Below, one piece after another: positions 6,623 through 14,739 of a stretch of DNA of 29,581 bases. Position 1 is the stretch's first letter, and each line of letters starts with the position of its first letter. This stretch comes from Scatosoma sp045533485 (GTDB taxonomy: Bacteria; Bacillota; Clostridia; Christensenellales; Borkfalkiaceae). The notes under the pieces were generated by a model, which ran no database searches, had not been told where the DNA came from, and saw only the letters and a program-made list of their open reading frames with translations. A program made the translations under genes and the position numbers. The DNA lies in NCBI GenBank assembly GCA_045533485.1, contig JAZSHX010000028.1:1-29581 (forward strand), read 5' to 3'.

Positions 6623-7759
6623 ATGAAAGAAGCTGTGCAAGAAAAGCAAACGCTCAAAACGCGTGCGCTTGCGTATTTGAAAGCATTGCCCAAACGCTAT
6701 TTCATTACGGCGTTTTCGGGTATGGCGCAAGGTTTGTTCGTAACCTTGATTGCCGGTACGATTTTATCGCAAATTGCAGGTTGGATAGGAAATAATTATA
6801 TCGGCAACACGCTTTTGTACATAGCGAACATCGCAAAAACGCTTATGGGCGCAGGCATCGGAGTGGGTATAGCGCACGCGCTTGGTAAAAACAAGCTGTT
6901 GGTATTTTCGGCGGCAGTAGCCGGTATGGTAGGCGCGTTTGCCGATAAATTGATGGTGGGCAGTGCGCCCCTTACGGCGTTGACGCTGGGTTTACCGGGT
7001 AATCCCATCGGCGCGTACGTGGTCACTATGCTTGTCGTGGAAATCGTCGGCGCGTACGTTGGCAAAACCAAGCTGGATATTTTGCTTGTGCCGCTCGGCA
7101 CGCTTCTGCTTGCTTTTGGCGGCGTGTTCGTGTCCTTCCCCTTTATTTGGCTGGTCAACCAGCTTGGCGCGTTGATTGCCGTAGCCACCGATATTACCCC
7201 CTTTGTGATGGGGATAGTGATTGCCGTGGTAATGGGTGTGCTTTTGACAATGCCCACGTCGTCTGCGGCGATTTGGGTAGCGGTGGCAAGCCCCGTTTTA
7301 AACGGCGGTGCAGGTGCAACGGGCTATCAAGCGATGCTACTTGCAGGCGGCGCGGCTACCGTGGGTTGTGCTTGTCATATGGTCGGCTTTGCTGTGGCAA
7401 GCTACCGTGAAAATAAAGTGAGCGGCTTGATTGCGCAAGGCATAGGGACGAGTATGCTTCAAATCCCGAATATAATGAAAAAGCCCGTAATTATGTTGCC
7501 GATGATCATTTCTTCGGCAGTGCTTGGTCCGCTTTCTACGTGCGTGTTTAAGCTCAAATGCGGTGCGTCGGGCGGCGGTATGGGTACAAGCGGCCTTGTC
7601 GGCGTGTTCGATTTGTTTAACTTTACAAGCGGCGCGCTTGGTATCGTCGGCATTATCTTGCTTATGATTGTCCTGCCTGCGTTGCTCAATTTGTTGATTA
7701 GCGAATTTATGCGCAAGAAAGAGTGGATAAAAGACGGGGATATGAAGCTTCCTGAATAA
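6623..7759 (+). CDS. PTS EIIC-like / PfoR-type membrane protein
   Basis: The ATG at 6623 follows AAAGGAG (6607-6613); the open frame upstream crosses the promoter, so I excluded it. The 378-residue product is almost all hydrophobic, with about ten membrane segments and Gly-rich turns. The segment ATGYQAMLLAGGAATVGC and the following VASYRENKVSGLIAQGIGTS are typical of the PTS_EIIC_2 (PfoR-like) family. Members are annotated as phosphotransferase IIC subunits or as regulators of perfringolysin, but no IIA or IIB gene lies nearby and no substrate can be inferred. The gene has its own promoter and terminator. Confidence 0.88.
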   Translation: MKEAVQEKQTLKTRALAYLKALPKRYFITAFSGMAQGLFVTLIAGTILSQIAGWIGNNYIGNTLLYIANIAKTLMGAGIGVGIAHALGKNKLLVFSAAVAGMVGAFADKLMVGSAPLTALTLGLPGNPIGAYVVTMLVVEIVGAYVGKTKLDILLVPLGTLLLAFGGVFVSFPFIWLVNQLGALIAVATDITPFVMGIVIAVVMGVLLTMPTSSAAIWVAVASPVLNGGAGATGYQAMLLAGGAATVGCACHMVGFAVASYRENKVSGLIAQGIGTSMLQIPNIMKKPVIMLPMIISSAVLGPLSTCVFKLKCGASGGGMGTSGLVGVFDLFNFTSGALGIVGIILLMIVLPALLNLLISEFMRKKEWIKDGDMKLPE

Positions 7760-7768
7760 AAAACAAAT

Positions 7769-7800
7769 ACCGCCGCGCTGTTGCGCGGCGGTGTAGTTTT
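7769..7800 (+). terminator. Terminator shared by the convergent EIIC-like and DUF1846 genes
   Basis: A 10-bp perfect stem ACCGCCGCGC/GCGCGGCGGT (7769-7778 and 7783-7792, loop TGTT) lies between convergent genes. The T-run on the plus strand is interrupted (GTAGTTTTT), while the minus strand reads ATTTGTTTTTT after the stem, so it can work in both directions. Confidence 0.85.
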
Positions 7801-9284
7801 TAACCTTGATATAACGTGTTTGTTTGGCGTTTTGGTTCGCAGGTGACGTGCATGCCCAAGGACTTAAAGGTTTTTTCGTCAACGTGCGATAAAATGACGG
7901 TAGAGTGAATTTCACAACCTTTCAATTTTTCAATTTGTTCCACGGCGAGCTTGGCTTTTTCGTCCGTTACGGCGCAAATGGAAAGCGCCATCAGCACTTC
8001 GTCGGTATGCAATCTTGGATTGATTGCGCCCATGTGGTTGACTTTGAGTTTTTGTATGGGCTCGATAATCGTCGGGGAAATCAACTGAATTGTATCGTCG
8101 ATATTACCAAGCACTTTCAACGCGTTTAAAAGCGCTGCCGCGCTTGCGCCAAGCAAATCGCTTGTTTTACCCGTAATTACGCGTCCGTCGGCAAGCTCAA
8201 TCGCCACTGCCGGCTCTTCAGTCTGCTGCGCTTTGGTAAGTGCGGCGGCAACGGTTTTTCTGTTTTCGATAACCGTGCCCGATTTGCTCATCAAAAGTTC
8301 CAGTTTAGAAACCGTTTCCTTGCTGGCTCTGCCTTTGAAAGCGTCGCATTGCGCGGCGTAATAACGGCGGATAATTTCATCACGTGCCGCTTTTTGACAA
8401 ACTTCGTCGTCCGTGATACAAAATCCCACCATATTTACGCCCATATCCGTTGGCGATTGATAGGGGGAATAGCCCAAAATACGGCTAAGCATAGCGCTTA
8501 CAACGGGAAAAATTTCCACGTCGCGGTTATAATTGACTGCAAGGGAGCGATAGGCGTCCAAATGATAGGGGTCTATCATATTCATATCGTTCAAATCGGC
8601 GGTTGCCGCTTCGTAGGCGATATTGACGGGGTGCGCAAGCGGTAAATTCCAAATGGGGAACGTTTCAAATTTTGCATATCCTGCTTTCACGCCGCGTAAA
8701 TTTTCGTGATACAGTTGCGAAAGGCAGGTCGCCATTTTGCCACTCCCTGGGCCGGGCGCGGTCACTACGACCAGTCGACGCGTGGTGGGCACGTATTCGT
8801 TTTTACCGTAGCCGTCCGCGCTCACGATGCGTTCCACGTCGGAAGGGTATCCTTCAATGGCATAGTGCTTATACACGGAAATGCCAAGCGCCGTCAAGCG
8901 CTTGATAAAACCGTCCACCGCAGGTTGCGTGTGGTACATAGTCATAACTACGCCGCCCACGTAAAAGCCCTGTTGCTTAAACACGTCGATAAGGCGCAGT
9001 ACGTCTGCGTCGTAAGTGATACCTAAATCGCTTCTGTACTTATTCTTAATGATATCGTTGGCGCTGATTACCAACAAAATTTCCGCGATATCTTTCAGCT
9101 TAGAAAGCATTTTTAATTTACTGTCCGGTTCAAATCCGGGAAGCACACGGGATGCGTGGTGGTCGTCAAACAGTTTTCCCCCAAATTCAAGGTACAGCTT
9201 GTCTCCGAAAAGCGCAATGCGTTCTTGAATTTTTTCCGATTGCAAGGAAAGATATTTTCTGTTGTCGAACCCGTTTTGCTGCAT
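7800..9284 (-). CDS. DUF1846 family protein
   Basis: The start is the ATG at 9282-9284, with GGGAGG 6 bases upstream; the frame is open further but that region contains the promoter. The product is 494 residues, the usual length of DUF1846 proteins, a conserved Bacillota family without an assigned reaction. It begins GFDNRKYLSLQSEKIQERI, typical of the family. A glycine-rich P-loop-like segment, APGPGSGKMATCL, lies near residue 186 and suggests nucleotide or phosphate binding. No signal peptide or membrane segment is visible. The gene stands alone with its own promoter; its neighbours give no pathway hint. Confidence 0.92.
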   Translation of the reverse strand: MQQNGFDNRKYLSLQSEKIQERIALFGDKLYLEFGGKLFDDHHASRVLPGFEPDSKLKMLSKLKDIAEILLVISANDIIKNKYRSDLGITYDADVLRLIDVFKQQGFYVGGVVMTMYHTQPAVDGFIKRLTALGISVYKHYAIEGYPSDVERIVSADGYGKNEYVPTTRRLVVVTAPGPGSGKMATCLSQLYHENLRGVKAGYAKFETFPIWNLPLAHPVNIAYEAATADLNDMNMIDPYHLDAYRSLAVNYNRDVEIFPVVSAMLSRILGYSPYQSPTDMGVNMVGFCITDDEVCQKAARDEIIRRYYAAQCDAFKGRASKETVSKLELLMSKSGTVIENRKTVAAALTKAQQTEEPAVAIELADGRVITGKTSDLLGASAAALLNALKVLGNIDDTIQLISPTIIEPIQKLKVNHMGAINPRLHTDEVLMALSICAVTDEKAKLAVEQIEKLKGCEIHSTVILSHVDEKTFKSLGMHVTCEPKRQTNTLYQG

Positions 9285-9324
9285 GCTTGCCTCCCAAAAT
9301 TTCTTGCGTAAGTATATTATATTT

Positions 9325-9353
9325 ATTGTAGCAAATTTTTCTCGCTTTGTCAA
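9325..9353 (-). promoter_or_regulatory. DUF1846 gene promoter
   Basis: Read on the minus strand, TTGACA (9348-9353), a 17-base spacer and TACAAT (9325-9330). It lies 41 bases upstream of the chosen ATG. Confidence 0.85.
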
Positions 9354-9364
9354 GGTTACGGCAA

Positions 9365-9396
9365 TAAAAAATCCGCGCTTTTGGCGCGGATTTTTT
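9365..9396 (-). terminator. Terminator of the Nudix gene
   Basis: ATCCGCGC/GCGCGGAT (9371-9378 and 9384-9391, loop TTTTG) is flanked by A-run and T-run that extend the stem. On the minus strand it follows the Nudix stop at 9409 and ends in a T-rich run. Confidence 0.88.
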
Positions 9397-9408
9397 GTAG
9401 AGTTTGCT

Positions 9409-9903
9409 TTACAGTTTTTTCTTCAATTCTCTTACGGCGTTCGTCAGGAAAAATTCCGCAGTGGAATCCTTTCTTATGAGCGCAAGCGCTTCTTCCGCCG
9501 TACACCAACGTGCTTCCGTGAGTTCGCTCTTTTGCAATTTTATGGGCGCGTCTTCCACAACGACGATAAAATTCAACAAAAGCAATTCCTTTTCGTTGTG
9601 ATAACGCGACGACATATATTTGGTTTTCACGACGGGCAGGCCAAGCTCTTCCTTAATTTCACGGGGAATGGTCTTTTCGGCATTTTCGCCCTTTTTCACG
9701 TACCCTGCAAACAGGATAAAATCGTCGTCTTCTACATGTTTTGCCAGCAAAATCTTATCCTGCGCACGGTTGGTGACTACCATCGACACTGCAACGGAAA
9801 AGGGTGGAAATACGTATTGTGCACATTGATCGCAATAGGGGATAAGCCCTTCGCTTTCGCAAAAACGCAAAGCAAGTTTTTGTCCGCATTCTTTACAATA
9901 CAT
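9409..9903 (-). CDS. Zinc-ribbon Nudix hydrolase (NudC-like)
   Basis: The 164-residue protein has an N-terminal zinc ribbon (Cys3, Cys6, Cys24, Cys27) and a Nudix domain. The Nudix box is complete: Gly67, Glu73, then REIKEELGL at 81-89, matching GX5EX7REUXEEXGU. The zinc ribbon before the Nudix domain is the arrangement of NudC-type NAD(H)/RNA-cap pyrophosphatases, but the protein is much shorter than NudC and the NudC-specific SQPWPFP motif after the box is absent. It therefore hydrolyses an unknown nucleoside diphosphate-linked substrate. GGAGG lies about 7 bases before the ATG. Confidence 0.9.
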   Translation of the reverse strand: MYCKECGQKLALRFCESEGLIPYCDQCAQYVFPPFSVAVSMVVTNRAQDKILLAKHVEDDDFILFAGYVKKGENAEKTIPREIKEELGLPVVKTKYMSSRYHNEKELLLLNFIVVVEDAPIKLQKSELTEARWCTAEEALALIRKDSTAEFFLTNAVRELKKKL

Positions 9904-9938
9904 ACGTGCGCCTCCTTATTTTTTTCTTTTACCTTATC

Positions 9939-9967
9939 ATAATACGATATTTTTTGCTTTTTGTCAA
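9939..9967 (-). promoter_or_regulatory. Nudix gene promoter
   Basis: Read on the minus strand, TTGACA (9962-9967), a 17-base spacer and TATTAT (9939-9944). Confidence 0.82.
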
Positions 9968-10016
9968 TAGCAAAGAAAAAAATTTTTGTCAAATTATAAG
10001 AAAATACGCAAACTCT

Positions 10017-10045
10017 TTGCAAAAAAGCGTGTAAAGTGCTATAAT
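10017..10045 (+). promoter_or_regulatory. prmA operon promoter
   Basis: TTGCAA (10017-10022), a 17-base spacer and TATAAT (10040-10045). The expected leader is only about 13 bases. Confidence 0.78.
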
Positions 10046-10064
10046 ATAGGCGTGAGGTAATGAA

Positions 10065-11012
10065 ATGCAGTATATTGAACTTACGATACATACGACCAGC
10101 GAAGCAAGTGAGATTATTTCCGACGTAATGTGGGGCTATACCGATTTTGGTGTGACGATATGCGACCGCGCCGATATCATCGCTTTGCAAACAAGCAAAA
10201 CCACGACGTTTTGGGATTATATAGACGATGAATTGACGCAAAACAAGCAAACGGACGTGCTTGTGAAATGCTACGTGGCGGTGGACGAAGCCGATCGCGT
10301 GTTGCCTGCCATTATGCAGGATATTTTCGACGCGCGCGAACGCAGTGGCGGTTGCTTGCCGTTTGGTACGCTGGAAGAAACCAAGCGCACGGTGGACGGG
10401 GACGACTGGATTGACGTGTGGAAAAAGCATTTCCGTCCCATACATCTTGGCAAAATCGTCGTCGTGCCGGAGTGGATTGACTATGCGCCCGAAAAGGACG
10501 AACGCGTGGTGTTGTTGGATTCCAACATGGCGTTCGGCACGGGCGAACACGAAACGACGTCGATGTGCGTGGAGTGGATACAGCAATTTTTAACGCCCGA
10601 TTCCGTTTGTATCGACGTGGGGTGCGGCAGCGGTATTTTGGGGATTTCCGCGTTAAAGCTTGGCGCGGCGAAAGCGTATTTGACGGATATCGACCCGATT
10701 GCCGTGGAAAGTGCGGAGCATAACTGCAAGCTCAACGGCGTTGCGGAGAAAGCCGTAGTGGCGCACTCTAATCTTTTGGATGACACGGAAATTTGCGGCG
10801 ATATTATGTTTGCAAACATTACGGGCGAAGTGCTGAAATTGCTTGCGCCGTCTATCCCCAAAAATTTGAAAAAGGACGGGGTGCTCATTTTAAGCGGTAT
10901 CATTGAAAGCCGCTTGGAAATGGTAAAAACCGCGTATGAAAGCGTGGGGATGGAAGTGCTGTTTGAAAGAAGAAAAGGCGAATGGTTTTCGTTGGTGTTG
11001 CGTAGAAAATAA
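10065..11012 (+). CDS. prmA: Ribosomal protein L11 methyltransferase
   Basis: PrmA trimethylates ribosomal protein L11 using S-adenosylmethionine. The 315 residues match the family. The N-terminal L11-recognition domain is followed by the class I methyltransferase fold: MAFGTGEHETT (155-165), the SAM-binding DVGCGSG (184-190), TDIDP (207-211) and the catalytic-region ANIT (250-253). GAGGTAATGA precedes the ATG. First gene of an operon with rsmE, mtaB and a HIT gene; the first three all modify the translation machinery. Confidence 0.96.
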   Translation: MQYIELTIHTTSEASEIISDVMWGYTDFGVTICDRADIIALQTSKTTTFWDYIDDELTQNKQTDVLVKCYVAVDEADRVLPAIMQDIFDARERSGGCLPFGTLEETKRTVDGDDWIDVWKKHFRPIHLGKIVVVPEWIDYAPEKDERVVLLDSNMAFGTGEHETTSMCVEWIQQFLTPDSVCIDVGCGSGILGISALKLGAAKAYLTDIDPIAVESAEHNCKLNGVAEKAVVAHSNLLDDTEICGDIMFANITGEVLKLLAPSIPKNLKKDGVLILSGIIESRLEMVKTAYESVGMEVLFERRKGEWFSLVLRRK

Positions 11013-11027
11013 GGGGGCAGATACGCG

Positions 11028-11738
11028 TTGAAACGTTTTTTTGTAGATAAAATAGCGGACATTACGTATTTGGAAGGCGAAGAGTTCGAGCACGCCAAAA
11101 ACGTGCTCCGTATTTCCGTGGGCGCGGAAGTTATTTTGCTGGACAACAGCGGAAAGGAATACACCGCGGTGGTGGCGGCGGTGGAAAAAAAGCGTATGAT
11201 GCTCAACGTCGTGCGCAGTGAAGTGGGTGAACGCGAAGCGGCTACGCAGGCGTGTTTGCTTTTCGGGTATTTGAAAAACGCCGATAAAAACGAATTTATC
11301 GTGCAAAAAGCCGTGGAGCTGGGCGTGCAGCGCATCGGCGTGTTTTCTTCGCAATTTTCGTCAGCGTATATGAACGAAAACAAGCTGGAGCGTTTGCAAA
11401 AAGTAGCGCGCGAAGCCACCAAGCAATGCTTGCGTTCGGTCGCGCCGAAAATTGAATATTTCTCCACGTTGGAAAGTGCGCTTGACAGCGTAAACGAATA
11501 CCAAAACAAACTGTTTGCCTGTGAGTTTGCCACGCAAAGCCAAGCGGATTTGCGCGCTTTACAGGGCAGTGTGGCGATGGTAGTTGGCAGTGAAGGCGGA
11601 TTTTCTAAAGAAGAAGCGGAAATGGCAAAGCAAAAGGGCTTTGCGCATATCAGCTTGGGTAAACGTATTTTGCGTGCGGAAACGGCGGCGGTGGCGCTTA
11701 CGGCGGTCGCTATGTTTTCGCTTGGAGAATTGCAATGA
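11028..11738 (+). CDS. rsmE: 16S rRNA (uracil1498-N3)-methyltransferase
   Basis: RsmE methylates U1498 of 16S rRNA in the decoding region. The protein (236 residues) has the N-terminal PUA-like domain and a C-terminal SPOUT knot: VGSEGGFS (186-193) and LGKRILRAETAA (210-221), which bind S-adenosylmethionine. The conserved VELGV (96-100) and REATKQCLRS (128-137) are also present. The start is TTG at 11028, with AGGGGG about 10 bases upstream; the product then begins MKRFFVD, the expected N-terminus. The last 4 bases overlap mtaB (ATGA), so translation of the two is coupled. Confidence 0.95.
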   Translation: MKRFFVDKIADITYLEGEEFEHAKNVLRISVGAEVILLDNSGKEYTAVVAAVEKKRMMLNVVRSEVGEREAATQACLLFGYLKNADKNEFIVQKAVELGVQRIGVFSSQFSSAYMNENKLERLQKVAREATKQCLRSVAPKIEYFSTLESALDSVNEYQNKLFACEFATQSQADLRALQGSVAMVVGSEGGFSKEEAEMAKQKGFAHISLGKRILRAETAAVALTAVAMFSLGELQ

Positions 11739-12994
11739 AAGCGGCGGTGATCACGCTGGGCTGTAAGGTCAACGACGTGGAAAGCGGATCGATTATCCAC
11801 GGCTTGGAAAACTTGGGATATCAAGTGACGCGCAACTTGGAGTACGCGGATATCTACGTTGTCAACACTTGTGCGGTGACGGCGGAAGCGGAGCGCAAAA
11901 GCCGACAAACGGTGGGCAAAGCGCTCAAATGCAATCCAAACGCGCGCGTAATCGTATGCGGTTGCGCAAGCGAAAAATCTCCCGATGCGTTTTTAGACAA
12001 GGATAACAGTGTGGCGGCGGTGGTCGGCGCACAGGGCAAAAATAAGGTTTTACAAATCGTGCAATCGGGCTTTGCAAGTGAATTTTGCGGCTTACAAAAG
12101 CAAAACGACGGGGGCAGGTACGAAAATATGCTCACGCCTAAGTGTTTGCGTACAAGAAATTTCGTCAAAATTCAAGACGGGTGCAACCGTTTCTGTTCCT
12201 ATTGTATCATACCCTATTTACGCGGACGCAGCCGTTCGCGCGATATGCAAAGCGCGGCGGAAGAAATCAGGCAAAGCACGGCTTTGGAAACGGTAGTGAC
12301 GGGCATCGATATTTCCGCGTATAAAGACGCGCAAGGCAACGACCTTGCGGACTTGCTGTTGGCGGTCAAAGACGTCGACACGCGTATCCGTTTGGGTTCG
12401 ATGGAAGTCAGCTTAATCACCGATAAATTTTTGGACGCGCTTACAAATATCAAGCATTTTGCGCCGCAGTTCCATTTGTCCCTGCAAAGCGGTTCCAACG
12501 CAGTGCTGAAAAGTATGAACAGGCATTACACGGCGGAAGAATATTTGCAAGCGTGCGCGCGTATCCGGCAGGCGTTTCCCAACGCCGGCATCACGACGGA
12601 TATTATCGCAGGCTTTCCCACGGAAACGGAAGCAGATTTTGCGGCGTCCTTGCAAATTATTCACGACGCGGCGTTTTCGCAAATTCACGCCTTTCCCTAT
12701 TCTCCGCGCGAAGGCACGAACGCGTATAAAAAATATAAAGAAATGCCGATGTCGGTGAAAAAAGAGCGTGTGGAAAAACTCATGCAAGCAGGCGAAAAGC
12801 AAAAGCAGAAGTTTATCGACCGCTTTATCGGCAAAACGCTCACGATTGTTCCCGAACGGTGTATAGGCGGCTACACGGAAGGGTATTCGGGTAATTATAT
12901 CCGCGTGTACGTAGCAGGGGAAATGGACAATCAACGCACCCAGGTGCGCGTTGAAAGCAAATTCAAAGACGGAGTTTTGGCAACAAAGCTGTAA
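11735..12994 (+). CDS. mtaB: tRNA t6A37 methylthiotransferase
   Basis: MtaB is a radical-SAM enzyme that adds a methylthio group to t6A at position 37 of tRNAs. The 419-residue protein has the N-terminal methylthiotransferase domain with Cys10 (TLGCKVN), Cys46 (NTCAVT) and Cys77, which hold one iron-sulphur cluster. The radical-SAM cluster is at Cys150, Cys154 and Cys157 (DGCNRFCSYC). A short TRAM-like segment forms the C-terminus. The GCKVN start and the RGRSRSR segment after the radical-SAM motif fit MtaB rather than MiaB or RimO. It overlaps rsmE by 4 bases. Confidence 0.94.
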   Translation: MKAAVITLGCKVNDVESGSIIHGLENLGYQVTRNLEYADIYVVNTCAVTAEAERKSRQTVGKALKCNPNARVIVCGCASEKSPDAFLDKDNSVAAVVGAQGKNKVLQIVQSGFASEFCGLQKQNDGGRYENMLTPKCLRTRNFVKIQDGCNRFCSYCIIPYLRGRSRSRDMQSAAEEIRQSTALETVVTGIDISAYKDAQGNDLADLLLAVKDVDTRIRLGSMEVSLITDKFLDALTNIKHFAPQFHLSLQSGSNAVLKSMNRHYTAEEYLQACARIRQAFPNAGITTDIIAGFPTETEADFAASLQIIHDAAFSQIHAFPYSPREGTNAYKKYKEMPMSVKKERVEKLMQAGEKQKQKFIDRFIGKTLTIVPERCIGGYTEGYSGNYIRVYVAGEMDNQRTQVRVESKFKDGVLATKL

Positions 12995-13013
12995 TAAAAA
13001 GGAGAAAACTACT

Positions 13014-13349
13014 ATGGAAAATTGCGTATTTTGTAAAATTGTAAAAGGGGATATTCCATCTCCTAGACTGTACGAAGACGATAAAATGATTGTCATTCGC
13101 GACATTGAGCCGAAAGCGAAATTGCATTATTTATGTATGCCGAAAACGCATTTTGCGTTGCTTGCGGATATGGATGAAGCGCGTGCGGAAATCGTCAAAC
13201 ATATCTTTCAAGTGATCCCCACGCTGGAAAAACAGCTGGGCTTGAAAAACGGCTATCGCGTAATTATCAACCAAGGCGAAAACGGCGGACAAACCGTGCC
13301 GCACTTGCACGTGCATTTGCTTGGCGGCGAAAAGCTTGCCGACTTTTAA
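13014..13349 (+). CDS. HIT family (HINT-like) nucleotide-binding protein
   Basis: HIT proteins hydrolyse phosphoramidates or related nucleotide conjugates. The ATG at 13014 follows AAAGGAG, which fixes the start; the longer frame overlaps mtaB and is not used. The 111-residue protein has the zinc-type pair Cys4/Cys7 (CVFC) and the catalytic triad HLHVH at 97-101, preceded by GGQTVP. This matches the HINT branch. Last gene of the prmA operon, 19 bases after mtaB. Confidence 0.93.
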   Translation: MENCVFCKIVKGDIPSPRLYEDDKMIVIRDIEPKAKLHYLCMPKTHFALLADMDEARAEIVKHIFQVIPTLEKQLGLKNGYRVIINQGENGGQTVPHLHVHLLGGEKLADF

Positions 13350-13397
13350 GCGGTAAAATTTTTAATTACAGGTATAAAACTAAACAATACGGGCGAT

Positions 13398-13432
13398 AAT
13401 CCCCCTTGCAAACGTAAGCAGGGGGGATTTTT
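13398..13432 (+). terminator. Terminator of the prmA operon, overlapping the next ribosome site
   Basis: A 12-bp stem (13398-13409 with 13418-13429, one U-G wobble, 8-base loop) ends in a T-run that abuts the ATG at 13433. The run of six G in the 3' arm (13421-13426) is also the only ribosome site of the next gene, so the hairpin hides it when formed. Confidence 0.82.
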
Positions 13433-13891
13433 ATGTGGTTTTGGGGCTGGAAACAACGCATAGCGCTTTTGTCGGCGCTCCTTATCGCCTGCGCGGTGTT
13501 TGGCGGTGTACGCGCGGCAAACGCCTTGCCCCTTTCTTCCTTGCAAGGGGAGCATACCTATTATACCTATTCGTGCTCTTCGCAGGCGCAAATACAAACA
13601 CAGCTTATCGGCACGGATTTTTTACACCTGCAAGGCGAAAGCGTGCAAGTGACGCTTACGCCAGCGCAAAAAGAAGATTTGCACGCGTATGCAAGGGCGA
13701 CGATGCAAAAATATAAAGCGAAAATCGTTTGCGTGGAGCAGACGGGGGACACGGTAAGCTATTACGGCTATTCGTCCTTACTCAAAGGCGGCGTGGCGGT
13801 GCAGGGTAAAAAAGTTAACCTGCACGTGGCGTTTTCTCCAACGAACGCGCACTGCGTCGTCGGCACGCCCATTATTTTCGGCGGTTTTTGA
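13433..13891 (+). CDS. Secreted or membrane-anchored protein of unknown function
   Basis: The ATG at 13433 has GGGGGG 6 bases upstream. The 152-residue product has a signal-peptide-like start: basic Lys/Arg after four Trp/Phe residues, a hydrophobic core (IALLSALLIACAVFGG, residues 10-25) and a possible cleavage region near VRAANA. The rest is mostly beta-like with a few cysteines and ends in an Ile/Phe/Gly-rich tail (GTPIIFGGF). No family is recognised. A GTG or ATG further in would lose the signal. No strong promoter lies between the operon terminator and the ATG, so expression may depend on read-through of that terminator. Confidence 0.75.
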   Translation: MWFWGWKQRIALLSALLIACAVFGGVRAANALPLSSLQGEHTYYTYSCSSQAQIQTQLIGTDFLHLQGESVQVTLTPAQKEDLHAYARATMQKYKAKIVCVEQTGDTVSYYGYSSLLKGGVAVQGKKVNLHVAFSPTNAHCVVGTPIIFGGF

Positions 13892-13969
13892 AAAAAGTAA
13901 AAAACCGCGTATAAAATCCAACGAACAGGGCAACCATTTACATACAAAAATTTCGGAGGATTTTCAAAA

Positions 13970-14653
13970 ATGAAAGACAACAACGTAAAGGAAAAACGTA
14001 TCAAGACCAAGCGCATGAGCAAAGAAAAACGCTTTTATTTATGGACGGCAATCGGCTCAGCCACCGCGCTTATTGCTATCGTCACGGTGGCAGTGATCGC
14101 ATCGCGTAGTCCCAGCCAAGTAACGCCGCCTATTTCCAGCGGTGATTCGGGCAACACCGTAATAACGCCGCCCCCGTCGGGTGACAATTCGGCAACCGTA
14201 CCCGATCCCGACGACAATCAACAGGTAGTGGTAACGCCCGAAGGTATGGTCATGCCCGTGCAATCGGTTTCCCTTATCAACGATTACGGTTTTTATCACA
14301 ACACAACGCTGAATTGCTATTATGAACATAGCGGTTGGGACTTCGCTGCGGAAGTGGGCGCAAGCGTATGCGCTGTGGATGCAGGCGTTGTAGAAAGCGT
14401 GTACAAAGACGATTTATTGCTTGGCACGGAAATCGTGATTGACCACGGCGACGGCTTGAAATCGGTGTACCGTTTCGTAACGGAAGCGGACGGCTTGAAG
14501 GCAGGCGATAAGGTGGAAAAAGGGCAAGTGATTGCCACCGTAGCCGAAGCAAACGGCAACGAATATAAGGACGGCGCGCATTTGCATTTTGAAATTATCA
14601 AAAACGGCGAAATCGTCGATCCTACCGCCTATTTGACTTTGGAAGAAAAATAA
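13970..14653 (+). CDS. M23 (LytM/SpoIIQ-like) metallopeptidase-fold protein
   Basis: This 227-residue protein has a basic N-terminus, one membrane helix (about 22-44), a Pro/Ser/Asp-rich linker (45-90) and an M23 domain outside the membrane. The zinc-binding residues are visible: His120 and Asp124 in HSGWDF, and the AHLHFE motif with His204 and His206. The domain order, with the segment VCAVDAGVVESVYKDDLLLG, resembles Clostridium SpoIIQ, which in spore formers links the forespore membrane with SpoIIIAH. That role is inference, since no sporulation genes are in this window; a cell-wall peptidase is the alternative. GGAGG lies 10 bases before the ATG. Confidence 0.88.
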   Translation: MKDNNVKEKRIKTKRMSKEKRFYLWTAIGSATALIAIVTVAVIASRSPSQVTPPISSGDSGNTVITPPPSGDNSATVPDPDDNQQVVVTPEGMVMPVQSVSLINDYGFYHNTTLNCYYEHSGWDFAAEVGASVCAVDAGVVESVYKDDLLLGTEIVIDHGDGLKSVYRFVTEADGLKAGDKVEKGQVIATVAEANGNEYKDGAHLHFEIIKNGEIVDPTAYLTLEEK

Positions 14654-14662
14654 AACGATAAA

Positions 14663-14692
14663 AAACCGATGCAAAAACGCGTCGGTTTTTTT
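14663..14692 (+). terminator. Terminator after M23 gene
   Basis: AAACCGATGC/GCGTCGGTTT (14663-14672 and 14679-14688, one U-G wobble, 6-base loop) followed by a T-run. Confidence 0.88.
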
Positions 14693-14704
14693 GCGCGTAA
14701 AAGC

Positions 14705-14733
14705 TTGCGAAATAAAAATAAAAGTGTTATAAT
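14705..14733 (+). promoter_or_regulatory. SDR gene promoter, possibly giving leaderless mRNA
   Basis: TTGCGA (14705-14710), a 17-base spacer and TATAAT (14728-14733). The ATG of the SDR gene begins only 6 bases after the -10 box, about where transcription would start. Confidence 0.78.
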
Positions 14734-14739
14734 AAGCGT

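Noticed and set aside
10481..11908. 475-codon minus-strand frame across prmA, rsmE and mtaB
   Set aside because: It covers three well-identified genes on the other strand and has Ser/Thr-rich shadow composition.
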